A program made the translations under genes and the position numbers. A DNA stretch of 9,937 nucleotides from assembly GCA_964491665.1 (NCBI GenBank), contig CAZBII010000170.1, forward strand, positions 1 through 9,937, given 5' to 3'. Shown in pieces: positions 1 through 7,255 of this stretch. The notes below the pieces were generated by a model. The model saw only the letters and a list, made by a program, of their open reading frames with translations. It had not been told where the DNA came from and ran no database searches. Within the stretch, counting starts at the first letter, position 1. Each line of letters opens with the position of its first letter. The DNA comes from Ch67 sp964491665. Its GTDB lineage: Bacteria; Pseudomonadota; Gammaproteobacteria; Pseudomonadales; Ketobacteraceae.

Positions 1-894
1 CTGCGCGGTCTGCACATACACGCCGCTCACCTGCGACCGCTGCAGCACCGCTGTTTGCGGAATCAGCAGCTGCTGTTCCGCGCCCAGTTCGAACGCCACT
101 TTCACCCACTGTCCCGGCAGCAGGCCGTGATTGCCTTCCGGCAGATTCAGCCGCACTTTCACCGAGCCGTTCTGCGCGTGGGCGGCGGGATACACCAGAA
201 TCTGCTGCGGCACGATGGTTTCACCGCTGCCGTTTTTTACCTGCGCCTGCGGCTGCGCGCGCACCTGCGCGGCGATGCTTTGCGGAATATCCACCACCAC
301 CCGCAGATGCTCCGGATCGAAACCGCTCATCAGTGGCGTGCCCGGTGCCACCGCTTCACCCAGTTCGATATGCCGCTCGCTGACCACGCCGGCAAAGGGC
401 GCCTGCACCGTGGTGTAGGCCATTTGCTGCTGTGCACGGCGCAATGCACCCTCGGCATTTTTCACCTGCGCCTCGCGGCTGGTCACGCGGCCCTGCGCCC
501 GCTCCTGCTCCGCCTTCGACACCACGCCCTTGGCAAACAGTTCCTCGATGCGTTTCAGTTCCAGCCGGTCCACCTTCAGGCCCGCCTGCGCATCCGCCAG
601 CGCCGCCTGCGCCTGCTGCAGACCACCCTGCTGGTCCTCACTCACCAGACGCAGAATCGTGGCACCGGCAGGCACCGCATCGCCCACGTCAAAGTGAATT
701 TCCGCCACCCGGCCGCTGGTCTGGCCCGACACTGTGGCCGCATTGAGCGCTTCCACCTGGCCGTCGAACTGGCGCAGTACGGGCACGGTTTGTGGTTGCA
801 GGTTGAGCGTCTGCAACTCGGCACGGGAAAGGGAGGAATATGTGGCAGGAACAAGGCCCAGGGCGACGGCCAGGACCAGGGATCGATAACGCAT
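1..894 (-). CDS. RND efflux periplasmic adaptor (HlyD/AcrA-type membrane fusion protein), 3' end missing
   Basis: The protein bridges an inner-membrane pump to an outer-membrane channel in drug, metal or solvent efflux. The 298 visible codons run off the left edge without a stop. I start it at the ATG at 894, where an AAGGTG ribosome site sits 6 nt upstream and a signal peptide follows at once (MRYRSLVLAVALGLVPA, cleavage probably near residue 26). A first half of a lipoyl-like domain lies at about residues 47-85 (SGRVAEIHFDVGDAVPAG). A Gln/Ala/Glu-rich coiled-coil hairpin follows at about 88-155, then the second lipoyl half (VQAPFAGVVSERHIELGEAV) and the start of the beta-barrel. An in-frame ATG 13 codons upstream would put charged and polar residues before the signal, so I reject it. 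The pump gene would be expected past the left edge. The substrate cannot be told from this protein. Family assignment is firm. Confidence 0.93.
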   Translation of the reverse strand, partial: MRYRSLVLAVALGLVPATYSSLSRAELQTLNLQPQTVPVLRQFDGQVEALNAATVSGQTSGRVAEIHFDVGDAVPAGATILRLVSEDQQGGLQQAQAALADAQAGLKVDRLELKRIEELFAKGVVSKAEQERAQGRVTSREAQVKNAEGALRRAQQQMAYTTVQAPFAGVVSERHIELGEAVAPGTPLMSGFDPEHLRVVVDIPQSIAAQVRAQPQAQVKNGSGETIVPQQILVYPAAHAQNGSVKVRLNLPEGNHGLLPGQWVKVAFELGAEQQLLIPQTAVLQRSQVSGVYVQTAQ

Positions 895-917
895 GTGCGG
901 CACCTTGAATATCGTTG

Positions 918-932
918 TGCACTGAATGTGCA
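918..932. promoter_or_regulatory. Small palindrome upstream of the efflux adaptor, possible operator
   Basis: A perfect inverted repeat TGCAC-N5-GTGCA lies 24 to 38 nt upstream of the adaptor start codon. Efflux adaptor genes are often controlled by repressors of the TetR or MarR families that bind such palindromes. The half-sites are only 5 bp and could arise by chance. No regulator gene is visible in the window, so this is a weak candidate. Confidence 0.25.
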
Positions 933-1012
933 TGGAAAAATCCGGACTGCCAACTGCGGATCTGGACAGAATATAGCCCTGTTTGGCACGGGTGATCATG
1001 GCGGGGATCAAC

Positions 1013-1044
1013 AAAAAAGCCACGGAGCAGGACAACCGTGGCTT
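1013..1044 (-). terminator. Rho-independent terminator of the heme monooxygenase gene
   Basis: Read on the minus strand, a perfect 9-bp stem AAGCCACGG / CCGTGGCTT (1036-1044 with 1017-1025, 10-nt loop) runs straight into six T residues (1018 down to 1013). It lies 26 nt beyond the stop codon of the monooxygenase. It separates that transcript from the efflux adaptor, which therefore needs its own promoter between about 895 and 1012. Confidence 0.85.
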
Positions 1045-1069
1045 CTGTGTACGCGGGGTGAAATCCGGC

Positions 1070-1372
1070 TTACAGCACCGCTTCAAAGCCCTCGAATTTC
1101 GGCGGGCCCAGATAGATGCCCTTGGAATCGCCGGCATTGGCGTGCGCCATGCGGAACGCTTCCGAGCGGGTCCAGTTCATGAAGGCTTCGGCCGATTCCC
1201 AGATCGAATGGGACGCAAACAGCGTGCACTCATCATCGCTGGCGCCCTGCAACAGATTGAAGGTTTTGAAACCCGGCACCGTCTGCAGATGGGTGTCGCG
1301 GTTCTTCCAGATGGCAATGAAATCCTGTTCCCGTCCGCGCGCGATGCGGAAGCGGTTCATGGCTACGTACAT
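1070..1372 (-). CDS. IsdG/HmoA-like heme-degrading monooxygenase (ABM fold)
   Basis: This 100-residue protein has the antibiotic-biosynthesis-monooxygenase ferredoxin-like fold that IsdG-type enzymes use as dimers to cleave heme in the cytoplasm and release iron. The family pattern is clear: NRFRIARGREQDF at the N-terminus, PGF at 33-35, a WES motif at 58-60, then W67 and H77. N6, W67 and H77 fall almost exactly where the Asn-Trp-His catalytic triad of IsdG lies (7, 67, 77), which supports real heme turnover. The reading frame is open upstream to an ATG at 1432. I choose the ATG at 1372 because GAGGG sits 8 nt before it and because the family begins there. It is followed by a strong terminator. 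The upstream hypothetical gene ends 31 nt before it, so the two are probably co-transcribed. The substrate is inferred; other ABM proteins act on quinones or other compounds. Confidence 0.85.
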   Translation of the reverse strand: MYVAMNRFRIARGREQDFIAIWKNRDTHLQTVPGFKTFNLLQGASDDECTLFASHSIWESAEAFMNWTRSEAFRMAHANAGDSKGIYLGPPKFEGFEAVL

Positions 1373-1403
1373 GTGATTTTCCCTCGTCAAAAACAGAAAG
1401 TGT

Positions 1404-1658
1404 TCAATCGCTTTCGCCCCACAGATATTCATCGATTTCTTTCATCAGGAAGGCGTTGCTCTTGATGGTGCGGGCGATGGTTTCGGCGTCCTGGCGCGAA
1501 TAGCCACGCAGGATAAAACCGGTTTTGCCCGCCAGCGCGCCATCGTAATACAGAGTCACATCCAGCGACCAGTGATCGGACGGTTGCGGCAACGGGCTCA
1601 GTTGCACGACTGCTTTCAGGTTGCCTTCCAGCGGCGTGATCAGATTCAGTATTTCCAT
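1404..1658 (-). CDS. Hypothetical protein, 84 residues
   Basis: I do not recognise this family. The protein begins MEILNLITPLEGN, has an alternating hydrophobic/polar stretch suggesting beta strands (HWSLDVTLYYDG), then a predicted helix (RQDAETIARTIKSNAFL) and an acidic tail (KEIDEYLWGESD). There is no signal peptide, membrane segment, cysteine or metal motif, so it is probably cytoplasmic. The frame continues upstream to a TTG at 1700, but the ATG at 1658 is the better start. No good ribosome site precedes either. Its stop lies 31 nt before the heme monooxygenase start on the same strand, which suggests a shared transcript and perhaps a related role. That link is inference. Confidence 0.65.
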   Translation of the reverse strand: MEILNLITPLEGNLKAVVQLSPLPQPSDHWSLDVTLYYDGALAGKTGFILRGYSRQDAETIARTIKSNAFLMKEIDEYLWGESD

Positions 1659-1807
1659 GACCGGAGCAGTTTCAGGTTGCCGGGAAACGCTCGGGCACAA
1701 TCGGCAGGCGGACAGTCAGAACCATTGCCATGCCGACGTAGTCATGTCGACAAAAGTCACCGGAAAACTGTCGCAAACCCGACACGGCACGGGGCCAGAA
1801 CGCGAAT

Positions 1808-1828
1808 TGCCTGCGCTGAACGCAGGCA
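1808..1828. repeat. REP-like hairpin in the gap downstream of the zinc-ribbon gene
   Basis: A perfect 8-bp stem TGCCTGCG / CGCAGGCA closes a 5-nt loop (1816-1820). It lies 35 nt past the stop codon of the FmdB-like gene. There is no T-tract on either side, so it is not a standard terminator. It resembles the short palindromic extragenic elements that are scattered between genes in many gammaproteobacteria. A third copy of CGCAGGC occurs nearby at 1837-1843. The remainder of the 205-bp gap (1659-1863) holds no gene I can support. Confidence 0.5.
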
Positions 1829-1863
1829 TGACCACTCGCAGGCAGAAACCGTGCCAGCCGGAT

Positions 1864-2121
1864 TTACATGAACGGGCAGCCACCGCCGCCGCAGGCGCCG
1901 GAACCGCAGGACGACGGCATCTCCGGATTTTTCAGGGAGGAACTCTTCACCACGCCGCCGGTGTTCAGCACTTTCGCCACCGGCGCGTCGTCGGGAATCG
2001 AATCGTCCTGCACACCGGCCAGGGCGCGCAGTTCACCCCAGGTGCGCACGGTCAGCGCCATCGGATGCTTCACTTCATACAACTGGCCGTTGGCTTCGCA
2101 GCGGTAATCATAGGTCGGCAT
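1864..2121 (-). CDS. FmdB-like zinc-ribbon family protein with Cys/Gly-rich tail
   Basis: The 85-residue protein opens with MPTYDYRCEANG, the signature start of the FmdB-type putative regulatory zinc ribbons. Its binding residues are atypical. The N-terminal CxxC is reduced to C8 with N11 in place of the second cysteine, and the other cysteines are in a glycine-rich tail (C72, C77, C82 in CGSGACGGGGC). The set C8/C72/C77/C82 could still bind one metal ion, but this is a guess. The function of the family is largely unknown. A GAAGGAG ribosome site before the ATG at 2121 supports the start. It lies 32 nt downstream of the DedA gene on the same strand, so the two are probably one operon. Family membership rests on the N-terminus and size. 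Confidence 0.8.
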   Translation of the reverse strand: MPTYDYRCEANGQLYEVKHPMALTVRTWGELRALAGVQDDSIPDDAPVAKVLNTGGVVKSSSLKNPEMPSSCGSGACGGGGCPFM

Positions 2122-2153
2122 GACAATTCTCCTTCACTTCAACAATCAGTCTC

Positions 2154-2807
2154 TCAGTTACTGGCCGGTGCGCGATTCATTTTCGCCTTCACGGCGCCAA
2201 TCACCATTGGCAGCACCGACACCACAATAATGCCAAACATCAGCAGGGTGAAATTCTGGCGCACCACCGGCAGATTGCCAAAGTAGTGGCCGGCATACAC
2301 GAACAGGACCACCCACAGGAAAGCGCCGATGAAATTCAGCGTCATGAACTTGCGGTGCGACATGCTGCTCATGCCCGCCACGAACGGCGCGAAGGTGCGC
2401 ACGATGGGCATGAAGCGGGTGAGAATCACGGTTAGCGCGCCGTGCTTTTCGTAAAAGGCGTGGGTCTTGGCCAGATAATCCTGGCGGAAGATTTTCGAGT
2501 CGGGATTGCGGAACAGGCGCTCGCCAAAGAAGTGGCCGATCGCATAATTCACCGTGTTACCCAGCACCGCCGCCACGATCATCAGCGCCGCCAGCGTGTG
2601 CACATCCAGCACCGTGCCCACGGTGAGCGCACCGGCAGCAAACAGCAGGGAATCCCCCGGCAGGAACGGCGTCACCACCAGTCCGGTTTCGCAGAACACG
2701 ATGATAAACAGGATCAGGTAAACCAGCGTGCCGTACTCGTTCATCATGGCCTGCAGGTGTTGGTCCACATGCAGGATGAAATCGATGGCCAGCGTAATCA
2801 ACTCCAT
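2154..2807 (-). CDS. DedA family inner-membrane protein
   Basis: DedA/VTT-fold proteins sit in the inner membrane and are implicated in recycling of undecaprenyl phosphate or phospholipid flipping, and in proton-motive-force and envelope homeostasis. The 217-residue length is usual. Key motifs are present: E40 ahead of the FLPGDSLLF re-entrant segment with D52, and TRFMPIVRTFAPFVAG with R131 and R137. These correspond closely to E39, D51, R130 and R136, which matter in E. coli YqjA. Several hydrophobic segments span about 25-80 and 125-205, and the tail is basic (KAKMNR). I take the ATG at 2807, with TGAGG 6 nt upstream, over the in-frame GTG at 2819 that overlaps this ribosome site. It is the first gene of a likely operon with the zinc-ribbon gene. 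Confidence 0.93.
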   Translation of the reverse strand: MELITLAIDFILHVDQHLQAMMNEYGTLVYLILFIIVFCETGLVVTPFLPGDSLLFAAGALTVGTVLDVHTLAALMIVAAVLGNTVNYAIGHFFGERLFRNPDSKIFRQDYLAKTHAFYEKHGALTVILTRFMPIVRTFAPFVAGMSSMSHRKFMTLNFIGAFLWVVLFVYAGHYFGNLPVVRQNFTLLMFGIIVVSVLPMVIGAVKAKMNRAPASN

Positions 2808-2933
2808 TGAAAACCTCACAGAATCAGCAGGATCTGCCCACGGAATGGCGCGGGCGGCTGGATGGTAGCACGGTTACTTTGCATTCAGCGACAACGCCCG
2901 TCGCCAGTGACCGCAGCGTCACACTCTTCTGAT

Positions 2934-2962
2934 TTGACGCCCCTGGAAAAGTGCCCTAAAAC
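2934..2962 (+). promoter_or_regulatory. Candidate sigma-70 promoter of the dipeptidase-like lipoprotein gene
   Basis: TTGACG (2934-2939) matches five of six bases of the -35 consensus. It is followed after exactly 17 nt by TAAAAC (2957-2962), which matches four of six of the -10 consensus. The start codon is 60 nt downstream, leaving a plausible 5' leader. It lies in the 215-bp gap between the divergent DedA and lipoprotein genes. It was picked by eye. Confidence 0.5.
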
Positions 2963-3022
2963 CAATATGGCACAGAAGTACCAGCCGTCATCCATAAAAA
3001 TAACAACAAGGAAGGTTGCTCC

Positions 3023-5290
3023 ATGTGGAATCTGCGCGCGCTCGTCCTGCTCCTGCCCGTCCTGCTGCTCACCGCCTGCAAGTCCGCCGTCGACACCGGC
3101 CCTGCCCATGAGCTGGCCCAGCAGTGCGTGACGGTGAAAAACCTCGCCACCGCTGAATACCTCGCCACTGCCGACCCCGCCACCGACACCCCCGCCAACA
3201 GCAATGCCAGCGCCTGGCAGTTCAGCCCCAACCCGGCCGACGCCGAACCGTTCTTCATCAAGCCCGCTGCGCTGGACAGCTTCCTGCTCTACGACCGCGA
3301 CGGCCGCTTCCTCAGCACCAGCCTGATCAACGTCACCCGCGACGCAGTGGCATCGAAACGGGCCGAATGGCGCATTCACAAACTGGCACTGTATGTGGGG
3401 CACAAGCAGGTGGACGAGCAGTACACCCTGGTGTCCGCCGCCAACAACCTGCGTCTGCTGCGGGGCCAGAGTGGACCGGTGATCAAGGGTACCGGCGATC
3501 TGGTGCGCACCGAGTACGCGCTGGCGCTGGAACCGCAGCCGGCCGACGCCTGCCGGGAATTTCCCGAAGCCGCACTGGATGCGCAGGTGGCCGACGATTT
3601 CTATCCACCTGAGGACACCCCGGTCGATCCCCACACCCCGGTCACCGGCTTCGCCGATCTGCACACCCACCTCGGCTTTCCGCAATCCATGGCCGGGCTG
3701 GCCATGTCCGGCGACCTGTTCCACCGTTATGGCATCGAACACGCCCTGCACGACTGCAAGCAGCTACACGGCGAGAACGGCGCCCTCGACCTGCTGGAAG
3801 GCCAGCGCGCCAGCGACGGCGCGGGCGGCCACGCCACCGCCGGCTACCCGGACTTCCCCTACTGGCCCCGCCGGAACACCAGCACCCACGTGCAGGCCTA
3901 CTACCGCTGGGTCCAGCGCGCCTATCTGGGCGGACTGCGCCTGATGGTCACCCATGTCACCGGCAATCCCACCATGTGCCAGCTGCTATCGCTGATGAAA
4001 GCCGGCCGCGCCGAGGGTGACTGCAGCAGCGCGTCGGAAATCGCCAACCAGACGCTCTACCTCTATGAAATGCAGGACTACATCGACGCGCAGGAAGGTG
4101 GCCCCGGCAAAGGCTGGTTCCGCATTGCCACCAGCGCCGCCGAGGCCCGCCGGATCATCCGGCAGAACAAACTGGCGGTGGTGCTGGGCAGCGAATACGG
4201 CACCCTGTTCGACTGCAACGAAAGCGCCGCCTACTGCACGCCGGACTACATCGACCGCGAGCTGGAAAAACTGCACGCCCTCGGCATCCGCGTCGTCTTC
4301 CCCATCCACCGCTTCGACAACGCCTTTGGCGGCACCCGTCCCGACGGCGGCGTCGCCGGCGCCTGGATGCACATCAGCGGCATGCTCAACACCAGTCGCG
4401 CGCCCAAGGTCACGCAAATGCTCGACCCGTTCGGCTACCTGTTCAAACCCATCGGCGGCCATTTCTGGCAACTGGAAAACTGCCCCGACGGCATCGACGG
4501 CGTCGGCAACATCATGAGCATGAACCAGTTCATCAACGAGGATTTCCGCATCCTCACCAATGGCATCGAGAACGTACCCAACCTCGGCCCGCTGCTGGGC
4601 AAGGTGCTGGACTACGCCTTCTACAACAAACTCGGGCCGCTGCCGGACTACACCGAATTCCAGGACGAACACGCCCACGCCTGCAACTCCATGCCGCTGC
4701 ATCCAGCCGGCGCCTATCTGGTGAACCGCCTGATCGACAAGGGCATGATTCTCGACATCGATCACATGGGCCACACCACCCAGATGGAAACCCTCGACAT
4801 CCTGGAGCAGCGGCAATATTCCGGCGTCGTTTCCTCCCACAGCTGGACCGAGGACAACCCCGACATCCGCGCGCGCATTTTCCGGCTGGGCGGGCAGATC
4901 AGTCCGTTCAACCATCGCCCCACCGAGAATGCGGAAAAAATGAAAACCTTCCGCGGCGAAATGGCCGCATTTGAATTCCCGGTGGGCATCGGCATGGGCA
5001 GCGACATCCAGGGCGTCACCGCGCAGACCGACGGCGATCCCGGCATCACCATCACCTATCCGTTCACTTCGATCGACGGCAAGGTGATCTTCACGCAACC
5101 GCAGACCGGCAACCGCGTGTTCGACTACCACACCGAGGGCGTTGCCCATTACGGCATGCTGGCAGAGTGGGTGGAAAATCTGCGCCAGATCGATGAGGAC
5201 GATCCGGCGGATCTGATGGGCATGTTCATGCATTCCGCCGAAACGTTTCTGCAGATGTGGGAACGGGCGGAGCGCAGTGCGGCGAATTGA
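3023..5290 (+). CDS. Lipoprotein with diverged membrane dipeptidase (M19)-like metallohydrolase domain
   Basis: A lipoprotein signal (MWNLRALVLLLPVLLLTAC, lipobox LTAC, acylated C19) and Lys rather than Asp at the next position predict outer-membrane anchoring. Residues 20-205 are a mixed strand-rich region with no family I can name. From 210 on a metal-dependent TIM barrel is visible: DLHTH (212-216), GSEYG with E391, FPIHRFDNA with H429, DIDHMGH with H581, SSHSW with H606 and GMGSDIQG with D661. The order matches renal-dipeptidase family M19 (HxD, Glu, LTHN, LSH, SHS, GGDFDG). At 755 residues it is about twice the usual M19 length, and HxD has become HxH. Nine cysteines besides C19 suggest disulfides, as expected in the periplasm. 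The role may be hydrolysis of a dipeptide or other amide or ester; the substrate is unknown. AAGGAAGG at 3008-3015 fixes the start. It is transcribed alone. Confidence 0.85.
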   Translation: MWNLRALVLLLPVLLLTACKSAVDTGPAHELAQQCVTVKNLATAEYLATADPATDTPANSNASAWQFSPNPADAEPFFIKPAALDSFLLYDRDGRFLSTSLINVTRDAVASKRAEWRIHKLALYVGHKQVDEQYTLVSAANNLRLLRGQSGPVIKGTGDLVRTEYALALEPQPADACREFPEAALDAQVADDFYPPEDTPVDPHTPVTGFADLHTHLGFPQSMAGLAMSGDLFHRYGIEHALHDCKQLHGENGALDLLEGQRASDGAGGHATAGYPDFPYWPRRNTSTHVQAYYRWVQRAYLGGLRLMVTHVTGNPTMCQLLSLMKAGRAEGDCSSASEIANQTLYLYEMQDYIDAQEGGPGKGWFRIATSAAEARRIIRQNKLAVVLGSEYGTLFDCNESAAYCTPDYIDRELEKLHALGIRVVFPIHRFDNAFGGTRPDGGVAGAWMHISGMLNTSRAPKVTQMLDPFGYLFKPIGGHFWQLENCPDGIDGVGNIMSMNQFINEDFRILTNGIENVPNLGPLLGKVLDYAFYNKLGPLPDYTEFQDEHAHACNSMPLHPAGAYLVNRLIDKGMILDIDHMGHTTQMETLDILEQRQYSGVVSSHSWTEDNPDIRARIFRLGGQISPFNHRPTENAEKMKTFRGEMAAFEFPVGIGMGSDIQGVTAQTDGDPGITITYPFTSIDGKVIFTQPQTGNRVFDYHTEGVAHYGMLAEWVENLRQIDEDDPADLMGMFMHSAETFLQMWERAERSAAN

Positions 5291-5355
5291 GCGCTGACTG
5301 CAAGCACGCCGGCGCAATCAAACCAGTCAGGAAGGTTTCAAAAAAGAAGGGCAGG

Positions 5356-5387
5356 CTGCGTGCCGCAGACAATTTCGCGGCACGCAG
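5356..5387. terminator. Strong hairpin between convergent genes, probable terminator
   Basis: A perfect 11-bp stem CTGCGTGCCGC / GCGGCACGCAG encloses a 10-nt loop (5367-5376). It lies 65 nt past the lipoprotein stop and 48 nt past the stop of the HupE gene arriving from the other side. On the minus strand a TTCTTTTTTG tract (about 5340-5348) begins some 7 nt after the stem, so it most likely ends the HupE transcript. On the plus strand the following bases are not T-rich. Confidence 0.65.
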
Positions 5388-5435
5388 GCTTGTTCGAAGG
5401 AAGTATTCAGACCAGAGAGATCTGATCCGGAAGGT

Positions 5436-6062
5436 TTACGCCAGCGACTGTGCCAGCAGCACCGCACCGCTGGCAGCAATCAGTCCGCCGGCACCGCGCA
5501 GGGCCAGCGCGCCGGACTGCCAGCGCTGCAGCGTACCCAGCCCCATGCCCAGCGCATGCAGGCTCAGGGTGGCCAGCACAAATCCGATGCTGTAGAGCAA
5601 ACCATCGTGCCCGGCCTGCAACTCGGTGCCGTGGGCGTGGCCATGAAACAGTGCAAAAATTCCCACCAGCATGGCTGCTGTCACCATTTTGGGGCGCGCC
5701 ACGACCAACACCAGTGCACCGAGCAACAGCGCAGACAACGCAATGCCGGCTTCCACACCCGGCAATGCCAGTCCGCTCATGCCCGCCGCACCACCCACCA
5801 GCATCAGCAGCGGAAAGGCCAGCGGCAGCAGCCACAGCGCGCGCCCACCGATCTGGGCCGCCCAGATCCCCACGGCCAGCATGGCCAGCACATGGTCCAG
5901 GCCGCTCCAGGGATGGGAGAAGCCGCTGAAAAAGCTGCCACCGTCGCCGTGTCCGGTGTGGGCAAACGCCGACGATGCCCCCAGCGCGAGAAACGCCATT
6001 CCACCCGTGCGGGCAATACGAACATAACGACGGTTAAAAGTTGCCGGGTAATCAGTGCGCAT
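5436..6062 (-). CDS. HupE/UreJ family protein (putative nickel/cobalt permease)
   Basis: HupE/UreJ proteins are inner-membrane proteins that supply nickel or cobalt, usually encoded with NiFe hydrogenase or urease genes. This 208-residue protein has an N-terminal signal ending near AFA, giving a mature start HTGHGDGG typical of the family. The hallmark HPWSGLDHVLAMLAVGIWAAQIGGRA and FHGHAHGTE segments follow, with about six hydrophobic helices. The conserved His/Asp (HP, DH) and HGHAHG are intact, which fits metal passage. I start at the ATG at 6062, just upstream of the signal, with AGGA 8 nt before it; the frame stays open to 6143, but that extension would overlap the hydrolase gene. No hydrogenase, urease or cobalamin gene is nearby. 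It follows the epoxide hydrolase gene on the same strand after 47 nt, so it may be transcribed with it. Metal specificity is inferred. Confidence 0.88.
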   Translation of the reverse strand: MRTDYPATFNRRYVRIARTGGMAFLALGASSAFAHTGHGDGGSFFSGFSHPWSGLDHVLAMLAVGIWAAQIGGRALWLLPLAFPLLMLVGGAAGMSGLALPGVEAGIALSALLLGALVLVVARPKMVTAAMLVGIFALFHGHAHGTELQAGHDGLLYSIGFVLATLSLHALGMGLGTLQRWQSGALALRGAGGLIAASGAVLLAQSLA

Positions 6063-6109
6063 GAATATCATCCTGTAGCGACAAAAGGAACATCGCCACC
6101 ATGCGCAAT

Positions 6110-7132
6110 TCATGCCGGATTTGCAAGTCGCATCGACGAGCACTGTTCCTGGACAAAGCGCCGCTGCAGCCAGCCCACCAGCACCCCGTTCAGTGCGTCC
6201 GGATTTTCCTGCTGCGTCCAGTGGCCGGCGTTCGGGATCAGTGTCTTTTCCCAGTCGCTGCAGTAGCCGTCCAGCAGATCGTAGAAATGGTAGGACGCGA
6301 TGAAATCCAGCTCCGAACCCACCGCCAGCACCGGCACCGTGATTTTCGGCAGACCGTCCGGATACACCTTTTTCTGGTGCTCGTAATCCAGCGGCAGACA
6401 GCGATACCAGTTCAGCGCGCCACCAAATCCCGTTTTGCGAAAAGCGTCGGCGTAATGATTCAGTTCGGCGTCGTCCAGCAGCACCTCACCCGGCCAGGTG
6501 GCTTCGTCGTCGTGAATCCAGTGCACATGGCCGATGCTCTCGGCATCGTGGGCGCGGCTGCGGGACAGATTGGTGCCGTTCCCGGTGTCACGGCGCAGAT
6601 AAAAACGGAACGTGCGCGCCGGATCTTCGTTGAATTTGTCCTCGCACGCCTGCGTCTGGAAATAGGCAAAATAATTGGTGGGACCATACATCATGTTGTA
6701 CAGGTCGAGCGGATTCATCGGCATGTCGGCAAACGGTGAATTGCACGCGCACAAGCCCGCCACTCGATCTTGATGATACAGCCCCATGCCCCACACGATG
6801 GTGCCGCCAAAATCGTGACCGATGAAAATACCTTTCGCATAACCGTAATGATCCAGCAGCGCGCACATGTCAGCGAGCCGCGCCTGCAGGGTGTAATCCT
6901 CGCGTCGCGGCAACACCTGCGAATGGCCCACGCCCCGCATGTCGGGCGCGATTACGTGAAAGCCGGCCGCCACCAGCGGCGCAAACTGGTGGCGCCAGGA
7001 ATAGGCCAGCTCCGGCATGCCGTGACACAGGATCAGCGGCCAGGGGTGTGCCGGCCCCGCCGGCTTTTCCTCGTAGACCGCCAGCTGGATGCCGTTCACG
7101 GCCAGGATGGTGGGTTGATTGAAATCAGGCAT
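6110..7132 (-). CDS. Epoxide hydrolase (alpha/beta-hydrolase fold)
   Basis: This 340-residue protein carries the full set of epoxide hydrolase residues. The oxyanion motif is HGMP (37-40) and the nucleophile is D107 in GHDFGG. The ring-opening tyrosines in the cap are Y157 (AYFQ) and Y243 (NWYR). The acid is D276 (SELDF), perhaps E274, and the base is H304 in AGHW. These predict hydrolysis of an epoxide to a vicinal diol in the cytoplasm, by an aspartate-ester intermediate. There is no signal peptide. The frame is open far upstream (to 7381), but the ATG at 7132 has GGGGAG about 6 nt before it and starts where the family does. It is divergent from the dehydrogenase-lipocalin gene across a shared control region, which suggests joint regulation. 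The substrate is unknown. A dehalogenase is unlikely because the cap tyrosines are kept. Confidence 0.9.
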   Translation of the reverse strand: MPDFNQPTILAVNGIQLAVYEEKPAGPAHPWPLILCHGMPELAYSWRHQFAPLVAAGFHVIAPDMRGVGHSQVLPRREDYTLQARLADMCALLDHYGYAKGIFIGHDFGGTIVWGMGLYHQDRVAGLCACNSPFADMPMNPLDLYNMMYGPTNYFAYFQTQACEDKFNEDPARTFRFYLRRDTGNGTNLSRSRAHDAESIGHVHWIHDDEATWPGEVLLDDAELNHYADAFRKTGFGGALNWYRCLPLDYEHQKKVYPDGLPKITVPVLAVGSELDFIASYHFYDLLDGYCSDWEKTLIPNAGHWTQQENPDALNGVLVGWLQRRFVQEQCSSMRLANPA

Positions 7133-7255
7133 GGCAACTCCCCGGTATTTACAGTGTGTTTTTATGTTTTTGTTTTGCTGAGGAAAGTCAGGCCGGCCCC
7201 GCGCGCCGCAGGAAACCGCCTGCAGCAGCGCCGGAATTGAGTGCTGGCCTTTTTG

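Noticed and set aside
55..1182. 375-codon plus-strand frame at the left end
   Set aside because: It crosses the efflux adaptor, a terminator and the end of the heme monooxygenase. Its His/Arg/Leu-rich product is typical of an antisense shadow.
2885..3751. 288-codon minus-strand frame over the lipoprotein 5' end
   Set aside because: It overlaps the signal peptide, lipobox and promoter region of the real gene, and its product is low-complexity Gly/Val/Gln.
3986..5317. 443-codon open frame antisense to the dipeptidase-like gene
   Set aside because: It mirrors the codon bias of the GC-rich plus-strand gene. Its protein has no motif or signal, and the plus-strand frame has clear catalytic motifs.
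5407..5835. 142-codon minus-strand frame inside the HupE gene
   Set aside because: It overlaps HupE out of frame; the HupE frame has the family motifs.
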